A stretch of 64,000 bases of DNA from Heterorhizobium halophytocola (GTDB lineage Bacteria > Pseudomonadota > Alphaproteobacteria > Rhizobiales > Rhizobiaceae): assembly GCF_017873095.1 (NCBI RefSeq), contig NZ_JAGGJU010000015.1:86765-150764 (forward strand), given 5' to 3'. This document shows positions 37,086 to 44,624 of this stretch, piece after piece. Every line of letters begins with the position of its first letter. The stretch's first letter is position 1. The notes below the pieces were generated by a model. It did no database searches. It worked only from the letters and a program-made list of their open reading frames with translations, and was not told the DNA's origin. Made by a program: the position numbers and the translations under genes.

Positions 37086-38074
37086 GGCGTGGTCCTACTC
37101 ATTTCGGATGGGGTGCTTGCGCCGCGCGGAGAAAACTTCAACACGCGCAGGGGCGACAAACGGCCCAGTACAAGTTCAATCAGGCCGAGAACATTGCCCT
37201 GCAGTCGGCCGCGCCGGTCGATGGCGCGATCGAACAGCGCGACGCCGCGGATATTGGCCAGGATATTGCGGGCGATCTGGGCGGTTGCGCGTCCCGTCGC
37301 CATGGTGCCCTTGCGGCTCAGATAGACGGGATTGGCGATCTGCGAATAGCCGAGCCGAAGCCCGGGCTGGCGACCGGAGCGGACGCCCAGGTGAACGCCG
37401 ACGGCATCCATGACCTTCACGGAGCGGCCATGGCTGGCGATGGCCCGGCTGAAATCCACGTCCTCCAGCCAGGCGTAGAGCGGCAGGCTCTCGTCAAATT
37501 GCAGGGCGTTGCGTTCCACGGGCTGCAGGCGCAGCGCCATGTTGCAGCCATAGGCATTGTAGACGGGCGTAATCTCGCCGCTTGCCCGGTGCGGTTGCGC
37601 AAGCGCTGCCGCCGCGTCATCCATGGTCAGCGGCAGGTCGAGAATCCCGTCGGCCAGGACGTTTCCGGTCGCGATCACGATGTCGGGATGGTCGTTGAAG
37701 GCCTGCGACATGGTCTGGAGGTAGAGCGCGTCCGGAATGAAGTCGTCGTCAAAGAACACCAGCAGGTCGCTGCGGCCGACGGCGGCCTGCAAGATGGCAT
37801 TGCGCTGATGGGTCAGCCCCCGCCGTCCGACCAGAAGGCTGACCTGCGATGCCTGGGCCAGGTGGCCGGCATCCTGCATGTCGGGCACGCAGACGAAAAT
37901 CGGCGTATCCCTGGGTAGAATATCGATCAGGTGACCTACCGTCTGCTCCAGCACGCCCGGGCGGCCCGCCGACGCGATGCCGACGGCCACCCGCAGCACC
38001 GTCTGAGCCTGCCGGTTTTCGGTGGCGGCGCCGGACGGCGCGCTAGCGGATGCTGCATCACGGGGACTGCTCAT
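37082..38074 (-). CDS. Family 2 glycosyltransferase
   Basis: This 330-residue enzyme has a GT2 fold: VAVGIASAGRPGVLEQTVGH (about 29-48), RRGLTHQRNAILQAA, the metal motif VFFDDDFIPDALY (about 105-117) and the acceptor-side AWLEDVDFSRAIA. It should act in the cytoplasm on the lipid-linked repeat unit. It overlaps both neighbours by 4 bp (stop/start ATGA with the ExoF-like and the co-polymerase genes), a tightly coupled operon core. Confidence 0.9.
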   Translation of the reverse strand: MSSPRDAASASAPSGAATENRQAQTVLRVAVGIASAGRPGVLEQTVGHLIDILPRDTPIFVCVPDMQDAGHLAQASQVSLLVGRRGLTHQRNAILQAAVGRSDLLVFFDDDFIPDALYLQTMSQAFNDHPDIVIATGNVLADGILDLPLTMDDAAAALAQPHRASGEITPVYNAYGCNMALRLQPVERNALQFDESLPLYAWLEDVDFSRAIASHGRSVKVMDAVGVHLGVRSGRQPGLRLGYSQIANPVYLSRKGTMATGRATAQIARNILANIRGVALFDRAIDRRGRLQGNVLGLIELVLGRLSPLRVLKFSPRGASTPSEMSRTTP

Positions 38075-39861
38075 AGGAATGTCTTTCTCGGGGCCCGATT
38101 TATGATCGCGCCCAGAACCTCGGATCCGGCATTGCGCAGGCTGTCGATCCCCGCATCGACGTCGTCGATCGTCGTCCGGGCATAGTCGATGACCATCAGG
38201 ACGCCGTCGAATTCGGGGGCGACGGCGATGGCATCCGAGAAGGCCGACAGGGCGGACAGATCGAAGAACACGGCGTCGTACTGCTTCTTCAGGGTTTCCA
38301 GGTCGAATTCCGTATGGCGCGAGCTCATCATCAGCGCTGGCGCGCTGTCGGCCACACGGCCGATCGGCAGGAAGTCCAGCCGGGCTGCGATTTCGAACAC
38401 CGCTTCGGGCAAAAGGCTTGCATCTTCCGCCACATCGGCAAGACCGAGTGCCCCGGTCGCACCGAATTCCGCAGTCAGCGTCTGCGCACCGGGATGCGCG
38501 ATATCGACCAGCAGCGTCGTTGCGCCGGATCGGGCGCTGGCGACCGCCAATTCGCGTGCAACGGTAGAGGCGCCGGAATGCGGATTGGGCGACACCACCC
38601 CGACGGTCACGCGCTGCCGGCGACGCAGGGCAATGGCGAGCGCCGCGAGCTTGCCCATCCCGTCCTCACCGATGCGTGGCGCAGCATTGGCCGCCGGCGG
38701 TTCCGAACCTTCGGCATCGACCGGCGCATGAAAGCGCTCGATCGCGACGATCGAGGAAAGGCCGGTTGCCTGGGCGACCTGCTGCGGACGCGAGATCCTG
38801 CGGTCGCCTGCATGGCGGATCATGGCGGCCATGGTGCCGGCGCCGGCGCCGAGCAGCAGGGCAAAGGTCAGGATCAGGCCGGCACGCGGCGTGGCCTCCG
38901 ACAGCGGCGGCGTGGCCAGCGATACGATCGTGGCGTCCGGCACGGGATAGGAAATCTTCTGCTTGGCGTCCGACAGCTTGACGAGCGTCGACTCAAACAG
39001 GCTCTTGCGCGCATCGGCAGCGCTCTGCAGCTCGGCCAGGCGGAACTGGTCGCGCGGATTGCTCTTGTAGTTGATCAGATCGTTGGAGGCCTCCGCGAGA
39101 GCTGATTTCTGCTCCTTGACGAAGGTTTCGAGCCAGTCGCTGTATTGCCGCGCGGACTGCGCATTCATGGCGAGGTTCTTGGAAATATATTCCTGCGCCA
39201 CGGCATTGGCGATATTGGCGGCCTTGTCCGGGCTGGAGGCGCTTGCGGAGATCTCGATCATCGTCGAACGACCGATGCGCCGAAGCGAAATCATGTCCCC
39301 GAGCCGGGCAATGATGGCGTGGCTCTTGCGCTCCTGGCTGGACCTGGCGCCGTCGCCCGCGTCGGCATCACTGCCGTCCGCCGCGCCGCGCAACCATGCC
39401 TTTGCCTGCAGCTTGACCTTGTCTTTCAGGGATAGCTTCTGGCTGCTGAAATCGGGATCCTGCGCCAGGTCGAGCTTGGTTGCGGCGCCACCCAAGACGT
39501 CGCTCGATCGGGCAATTTCCAGCTGCGCCTCGACGAAGGCATCCTCGGCCGACGCGCGCTGCGCGTCCGAGCCGCTGGCCGGGGGCACGACCATGAGCTG
39601 TGTCTGGGCGATGAAGGTCGGAGCGGTGAAGGCTATCTGCAGTGCGGCGAGAAACAGCGTCACGACGCAGCCGGCGACAATCCACTGCCAGCGCATCCGG
39701 AGAAAAAACAGGATCTCCCGGAGGGCGGCCGGCGAGGCGGGTTCGCCCGGGGGTACCTGTCCCGGCGCTGGCGGGGCGCCATGCGACGCGGGTAGGGACC
39801 ACGAATTGACCTGATGATGCGAAAAACCGGAATTCATGAGGTTGTTCATTGGATACGCCAT
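38071..39861 (-). CDS. Wzc/ExoP-like chain-length protein with degenerate kinase
   Basis: This protein of about 596 residues has a Wzz domain (first helix about 60-80, RWQWIVAGCVVTLFLAALQI; coiled coil; second helix about 320-345) and a C-terminal BY-kinase-like P-loop domain (about 400-596). The Walker A site reads SPNPHSGASTVA, lacking the essential lysine of GKS/T; Walker A' reads LLVDIAHPGA and Walker B AVFFDLSALS, also poor; and the C-terminus has no tyrosine cluster (NRAPRKTFL). It may control chain length without phosphorylating. Start 39861 is preferred, though 39849 is possible. It lies 22 bp after the sugar transferase gene. Confidence 0.88.
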   Translation of the reverse strand: MAYPMNNLMNSGFSHHQVNSWSLPASHGAPPAPGQVPPGEPASPAALREILFFLRMRWQWIVAGCVVTLFLAALQIAFTAPTFIAQTQLMVVPPASGSDAQRASAEDAFVEAQLEIARSSDVLGGAATKLDLAQDPDFSSQKLSLKDKVKLQAKAWLRGAADGSDADAGDGARSSQERKSHAIIARLGDMISLRRIGRSTMIEISASASSPDKAANIANAVAQEYISKNLAMNAQSARQYSDWLETFVKEQKSALAEASNDLINYKSNPRDQFRLAELQSAADARKSLFESTLVKLSDAKQKISYPVPDATIVSLATPPLSEATPRAGLILTFALLLGAGAGTMAAMIRHAGDRRISRPQQVAQATGLSSIVAIERFHAPVDAEGSEPPAANAAPRIGEDGMGKLAALAIALRRRQRVTVGVVSPNPHSGASTVARELAVASARSGATTLLVDIAHPGAQTLTAEFGATGALGLADVAEDASLLPEAVFEIAARLDFLPIGRVADSAPALMMSSRHTEFDLETLKKQYDAVFFDLSALSAFSDAIAVAPEFDGVLMVIDYARTTIDDVDAGIDSLRNAGSEVLGAIINRAPRKTFL

Positions 39862-39883
39862 AGGTTGACCGCGTCGAAGGGGC

Positions 39884-40588
39884 TCAGTAGGAGCCGCGCT
39901 TCGACAAGAGGATCGGGACTGTCTTGGCAATGATTGCGAAATCATTGAGGATCGACCAGGTCTGGTAGTATTCGACGTCGAGCTTCACGCGTGCGTCATA
40001 GCTGACATCGTTGCGGCCGCTGATCTGCCATTTTCCGGTGAGGCCGGGCCGGGCCGCCAGGTAGAAGCCGATATATTCGCCGTAACGCGGCATTTCGTCG
40101 GCGGTGATCGGTCTGGGACCGACCAGGCTCATGTCGCCGCGAAGGACGTTCAGCAGCTGGGGCAATTCGTCCAGGCTCGTGGAACGCAAGACCTGACCGA
40201 GGGTGGTGATGCGCGGGTCGTTCTTCAGCTTGCGCGTCGCGTCCCATTCCTCCCGCGCCGCAACATCGTCTTCCAGCAGCTGCTTCAACCGGGCGGCGGA
40301 GTCGATGCGCATGGTTCGGAACTTCAGACATCCGAACCGCGTGCCGTTCAGGCCCACCCTCTGGTGGCTGTAGAAGATCGGTCCCTTGTCCATGCTCTTC
40401 AGCAGCAGTGCCAGGAGCCCGAAAACCGGTGCGAGCAGGACCAGCGCCATCGCTGCAGCCGAGATATCGAACGCTCTCTTGCCCCAGTGGCGAAGCGTCT
40501 TGCGACGGTCGAAACCAAGCATTGGGCTGTTTCGGTAGTGAGGACCCTGCCAGCCGTCCTCAATCTTGACGCCATCCATTTCGCTCAT
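39884..40588 (-). CDS. Initiating undecaprenyl-phosphate sugar transferase, ExoY-like
   Basis: This 234-residue membrane enzyme transfers the first sugar phosphate to undecaprenyl phosphate. It has a hydrophobic hairpin (about 40-65, FDISAAAMALVLLAPVFGLL), KFRTMRIDSAARL, STSLDELPQLLNVLRGDMSL, VGPRPI, and PGLTGKWQISGRNDVSY, all signatures of the bacterial sugar transferase family. Length equals ExoY. GGAG lies 6 bases before the ATG at 40586-40588. It is first in the leftward arm, so it commits the pathway. Confidence 0.94.
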   Translation of the reverse strand: MSEMDGVKIEDGWQGPHYRNSPMLGFDRRKTLRHWGKRAFDISAAAMALVLLAPVFGLLALLLKSMDKGPIFYSHQRVGLNGTRFGCLKFRTMRIDSAARLKQLLEDDVAAREEWDATRKLKNDPRITTLGQVLRSTSLDELPQLLNVLRGDMSLVGPRPITADEMPRYGEYIGFYLAARPGLTGKWQISGRNDVSYDARVKLDVEYYQTWSILNDFAIIAKTVPILLSKRGSY

Positions 40589-40964
40589 ATCGCACTCCAT
40601 GCATCAAGGGATGGCCTGAGCATGGGTCAAGGAGATTTTCGTGTATGTGACCGAGGTCATATAGGTTAATAAATAATTTAGGTAGTTAAATAAGGGAGGG
40701 TTCCGAGCCCTCTTCCTATGCGGGAATAGGACATTTATACAACTTTACTTTGTATCGATCGTTTGCGTTGGCAGGCGTCGAAAAAGATCCAGTATTTGAA
40801 AGGCATTTTATATAAATCGGATGTTGTTTTGCTGCACGTCGCCTTTGGTTTTTCTCAGTTAAGATGCTGCTTTAAAATAATATGTTGACTAATACTGTGG
40901 CTGCATTACCGTGCACCGCAACATAGAAGAAAAGCGCGGTCGCCTAACTCAGTGGAGTCAATAC
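40589..40964. promoter_or_regulatory. AT-rich divergent control region of polysaccharide locus
   Basis: This 376 bp gap separates the two arms and is much more AT-rich than its surroundings. It has the inverted repeats GAGGG/CCCTC (about 40696-40712) and TCCTAT/ATAGGA (40714-40719 and 40726-40731), and TTGACT near 40884, which could be a -35 element. It must contain promoters for both arms and is the likely target of the adjacent Crp/Fnr protein. Confidence 0.6.
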
Positions 40965-41690
40965 ATGGTTATGTCATCGACTTTTCAGGAAAGTGGTTCT
41001 GTAGAAGCAAATGCGCCCGTCCTGCGTGCAGATAAGCGCAAGCAGAAATCGCCTTGCGATATGTTTAGCATAGAGAGGCCAAGCATAAGATACTTCCGTC
41101 GCGGCGATGTCATCGCTTCTGCAGGAACGCTTCTGGATTCCTTTGTAAAAGTGCAACATGGAATTGTTACGGGCAGCACGACCCTTGCCGATGGGCGTGA
41201 ATTCATCATCGAGATTATTCCGCAACGCGAATGTTTCGGCGAGCTGCAGGTTCTTCGCCGCAAGCGTCTGACGCTGGAATATCGCGCGGCGAGCGAGTGC
41301 GAACTGCATTTCTACGACGGCCGCAACCTGCGCGAGCGCCATGCCAGCGATCCGGAATTGCGTGAACGCCTGCTGACAAAGGCATTGGCGCGGGTATCGG
41401 ATCTCGAGCTGAGGATGATCGAGAATGCCGCCTCCAGTCTCCAGGCGCGACTTGCGATCATGCTGCTGCGGCTCGCCGACAGCTATGGCCGCGACACGCC
41501 GGCGGGCAAGGAAGTGATGATCTCCCAGCATGACCTGGCGGCAACACTGCCGGCGTCGCGGGAAAAGGTGAACCAGTGCCTTCGGCGCTTGCGCCAGAAC
41601 AAGGTGATAGACCAGGCCCCAAGTCGCGGACGTATCTGCATCCTCGATCCGGAGGCTTTGCAGACCTACGCGGAGCAAGGGAGCTTCTAG
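40965..41690 (+). CDS. Crp/Fnr-family transcriptional regulator
   Basis: This 241-residue regulator has a cyclic-nucleotide-binding-like beta barrel (about 35-140: RYFRRGDVIASAGTLLDSFV, FIIEIIPQRECFGELQVL) and a Crp-type helix-turn-helix (about 180-225, SQHDLAATLPASREKVNQCL then RRLRQNKVI). There is no Fnr-type N-terminal cysteine cluster. The REFIIEI and GELQ segments are Crp-like, but cAMP-contacting residues are not conserved by eye. GGAG lies 7 bases before the ATG at 40965; an upstream ATG at 40911 is less likely. It probably controls the locus it sits in. Confidence 0.88.
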   Translation: MVMSSTFQESGSVEANAPVLRADKRKQKSPCDMFSIERPSIRYFRRGDVIASAGTLLDSFVKVQHGIVTGSTTLADGREFIIEIIPQRECFGELQVLRRKRLTLEYRAASECELHFYDGRNLRERHASDPELRERLLTKALARVSDLELRMIENAASSLQARLAIMLLRLADSYGRDTPAGKEVMISQHDLAATLPASREKVNQCLRRLRQNKVIDQAPSRGRICILDPEALQTYAEQGSF

Positions 41691-41865
41691 CGCGCGGCGG
41701 GCGCCGTGAGCGCCATCGCCAGGAGTGCAGCACCGTCAGTTGATCGATCGGGGCAAGCGCGATGCGTCGCGCGGCTGCGGCGAAGCTTTGCGTGAAGAAA
41801 AGGGCTCTGGCGCATTGAAGGCGCGGTTTCGAGCGTGAAGCCAATCAGTGGTAAGGGAGTAGCCG

Positions 41866-43296
41866 GTGGCGATATTCGACGATTTCCATTCGCAAGAGTG
41901 GCCCAACGCGACCCGTGCCGTGCCCGAAGGTTCCGTCATGCGCGACCGGTCAGAGGTCTGCTCTGCTGCTGGCGGGTTTGCGCCTGACGGGCAGAAGCGA
42001 GCGCCGGTCGATGCGGTGGAGGCGATCGAGCGGGTCGTGGTAATCGACGATTATTCGGTTGCGCGCGGCGGGGCGACGACGCTTGCCCTCAAATCCGCCG
42101 AACTGCTGCGCGGTCTCGATATTCCCGTCACTTATATCTGCGGCGATGCGGGCGCGCAGCCGCGCCTTGCCGATGCCGGAATTTCGGTGGTGCCGCTCGG
42201 CGGAGCGGACCTGCTGCATATGTCGCGGGTCAAGGCGCTGGTCACCGGGATCCACAATGCCGCAGCAGCGCAACTGCTGCGCGACTGGATTGCCGCCAAC
42301 GACACGCCGGGCACCGTCTACCATGTCCATGGCTGGTCGAAGATCCTGTCGCCCTCGATCTTCAAGGCGCTTGCACCGGTTGCCGACCGCTGTGTCGTGC
42401 ATGCCCATGATTTCTTTGCCGCATGCCCGAACGGTGCCTATTTCGACTACCAGGATCAGGCCGTCTGCGATGCCCGGCCCGGCAGTTTCGGCTGTCTGTC
42501 GAGATCCTGCGACAAGAGAAACTATGCCCAGAAGCTCTGGCGCGCGGCGCGCGGCGTGAATGTCGAACGCCTGCTGCGCGACAATGCGGTCTTCGGCCGC
42601 ATCATTCTCCTGCACGACAAGATGCGTCCCTTTTTCGAGCGCGCCGGCTACGACGCGCAGCGCCTGACAACCATTGCCAACCCCGTCAGCGTGGCAAGCC
42701 CGCAAAGGGTCGAGGTGGAGGCCAACAGGGAGTTCTTCTTCATTGGTCGCCTGGATCCGGAAAAAGGCATCGAGGATGCGCTTGCCGCGGTCGAGATGGC
42801 AGGCGTGAAGCTCTGCGTCATCGGCGACGGCCCGCTCCTGCCGAAGGTTCTGGCCGCCGGCGACAATGTCCGGTGGCTGGGCTGGCTGTCGCATGAGGAG
42901 ATCGCGGCGGCGATCAGCGGCGCCCGCGCACTCGTCATGTCCTCGCGCTATCCCGAACCTTTGGGGCTGGTCGCGGTCGAGGCGGCAAGTTTCGGCGTAC
43001 CGGTGGTGATGACCGAGCAGGCCTTCATCGCATCGGACATGGTGTCCGCCGGCATGGCGGTCGCCTGCGACACCAGCAGCGCCGACATTCTCGCCGCCAG
43101 ACTGCTCGAGGTCCTGGACATGCCCGAGGCGGTCATCCGGACAATGAGCGAGATTGCCTTTCGGGACTGGCCGAGCCTTGCCCTGACGCAGGCGCAATGG
43201 CGCGACGCGCTGATCGAGCAATATGCCGGCTTGCTCCCGGAAAAAAATGCAGGACAGACGGTGCGTGCCATCGCATCGGGAGGGTTTCTACAATGA
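41866..43296 (+). CDS. Family 4 glycosyltransferase (Cys-rich insert)
   Basis: This 476-residue enzyme has a GT-B fold: VVVIDDYSVARGGATTLALK at the N-terminal domain, FFFIGRLDPEKGIEDALAAV (about 285) and the EX7E-like EPLGLVAVEAASFGVPVVMT at the donor site. An unusual four-cysteine stretch lies near residues 187-224 (CPNGAYFDYQDQAVC and GSFGCLSRSC), seen in some rhizobial polysaccharide transferases. GTG at 41866 has GGGAG 7 bases upstream. It overlaps the next gene by 4 bp. The region 41691-41865 before it shows no gene. Confidence 0.9.
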   Translation: MAIFDDFHSQEWPNATRAVPEGSVMRDRSEVCSAAGGFAPDGQKRAPVDAVEAIERVVVIDDYSVARGGATTLALKSAELLRGLDIPVTYICGDAGAQPRLADAGISVVPLGGADLLHMSRVKALVTGIHNAAAAQLLRDWIAANDTPGTVYHVHGWSKILSPSIFKALAPVADRCVVHAHDFFAACPNGAYFDYQDQAVCDARPGSFGCLSRSCDKRNYAQKLWRAARGVNVERLLRDNAVFGRIILLHDKMRPFFERAGYDAQRLTTIANPVSVASPQRVEVEANREFFFIGRLDPEKGIEDALAAVEMAGVKLCVIGDGPLLPKVLAAGDNVRWLGWLSHEEIAAAISGARALVMSSRYPEPLGLVAVEAASFGVPVVMTEQAFIASDMVSAGMAVACDTSSADILAARLLEVLDMPEAVIRTMSEIAFRDWPSLALTQAQWRDALIEQYAGLLPEKNAGQTVRAIASGGFLQ

Positions 43297-44495
43297 GTGT
43301 CGAACCAGTGAGCCTCGGCTCGAACGCCTATGATTCCTACGACGAACGGGCTGCCGGCCGCGGCGGCAAGCCGGGTTTGCGCGTGGCGATCGTCCACTAC
43401 TGGCTGGTCTCGATGCGCGGCGGCGAAAAGGTCGTCGAGGAATTGTGCCGCATGTTCCCCGAGGCGGAGATCTTCACGCTGGTCTGCCGGCCGGAACGTC
43501 TGAGCCCGCTCTTGCAAAGCCGCAAGATCCATACCTCCTTCCTGCAGAAAATTCCGGGCGCCAAGCGGCATTATACCAAGATGCTGCCCTTGATGCCTTT
43601 CGCGCTGGAGCAGTTCGACCTGCAGGAATTCGACCTGGTCATCTCCAGTGAATCCGGCCCGGCCAAGGGCATCATCACGCGCGCCGATGCGCTGCATATC
43701 TGCTATTGCCATTCGCCGATGCGCTATGTCTGGGACCAGTTCCACACCTATCGGCGCGGCCTGCCCTGGATCGGCCGGATGATGATGAATATCTCGGCGC
43801 CGATCCTGCGGGCCTGGGATGTCACCACGGCCGCCAGAGTGGACAAGTTCGTCGCCAATTCCGCCTATGTCGCCCATCGCATCAGGCGCTTTTACGATCG
43901 CGGCGCCGATGTCATCCATCCGCCTGTCGCCGTCGACGATTTCAAGCTGGGCGAAGGCAAGGGCGAATTCTATCTCTATGCCGGCCAGTTGACGGCCTAC
44001 AAGCGCCCCGACATCGCGGTGAAGGCCTGCACCGAAAGCGGGCGCAGGCTCGTGGTCATCGGCGAAGGCGAGCAGGAAGCCTATCTGAAATCGATTGCCG
44101 GGCCGACCGTCGAGTTTCTCGGCCACCAGTCCTTCGACAGCCTGAGGGATCACATCTCTCGCTGCAGGGCGCTGCTGTTTCCCGGCGTCGAGGATTTCGG
44201 CATCCTGCCGGTCGAGGTCATGGCCTCGGGACGGCCGGTGCTTGCCTATGATGCCGGCGGCGCCCGCGAAACGGTATCCGCCCCGGCCGTCGGCCTTCGG
44301 TTTGCACGCCAGACCGTGGAAGGCCTGCTCGGGTCGATCGACGCCTTCGAAGAGATCGAGAAGGACATGCAGCCGGCGCTGATCCGCCAGCATGCCCAGA
44401 AGTTTTCGGCCGCCGTCTTCCGCGAGCGGTTCGGCAAGCTCGTCGATGACAATCTCGCAGGCCATACCGATGCGCAGTATCGAACCCGTGCCTGA
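43293..44495 (+). CDS. Family 4 glycosyltransferase
   Basis: This 400-residue GT-B enzyme starts near VAIVHYWLVSMRGGEKVVEE (about 29-48), has HICYCHSPMRYVWDQFHTYR, the donor-domain YLYAGQLTAYKRPDIAVKAC and the EX7E motif PGVEDFGILPVEVMASGRPV. This is the mannosyltransferase-like WbaZ/WcaI-type subgroup. GGGAGG precedes the ATG at 43293, which overlaps the upstream stop (ATGA). It is the second transferase of the rightward arm. Confidence 0.92.
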   Translation: MSVEPVSLGSNAYDSYDERAAGRGGKPGLRVAIVHYWLVSMRGGEKVVEELCRMFPEAEIFTLVCRPERLSPLLQSRKIHTSFLQKIPGAKRHYTKMLPLMPFALEQFDLQEFDLVISSESGPAKGIITRADALHICYCHSPMRYVWDQFHTYRRGLPWIGRMMMNISAPILRAWDVTTAARVDKFVANSAYVAHRIRRFYDRGADVIHPPVAVDDFKLGEGKGEFYLYAGQLTAYKRPDIAVKACTESGRRLVVIGEGEQEAYLKSIAGPTVEFLGHQSFDSLRDHISRCRALLFPGVEDFGILPVEVMASGRPVLAYDAGGARETVSAPAVGLRFARQTVEGLLGSIDAFEEIEKDMQPALIRQHAQKFSAAVFRERFGKLVDDNLAGHTDAQYRTRA

Positions 44496-44624
44496 TGCGG
44501 TGACGCGAGTGGGCCGCCTGCCTGCCGTCGCCGATTGGAGCGGTTCTCCGCCTTCGCCGTGTGCCGCAGGGGAGGCGCGTCGGCTAGAGCCGATGGGCCG
44601 ACAGCAACAGATCTAGGGTGACAA

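Noticed and set aside
34131..37325. A 1064-codon plus-strand frame opposite the Wzy and ExoF-like genes
   Set aside because: It spans two clear genes in antisense, with low-complexity composition and no ribosome binding site.
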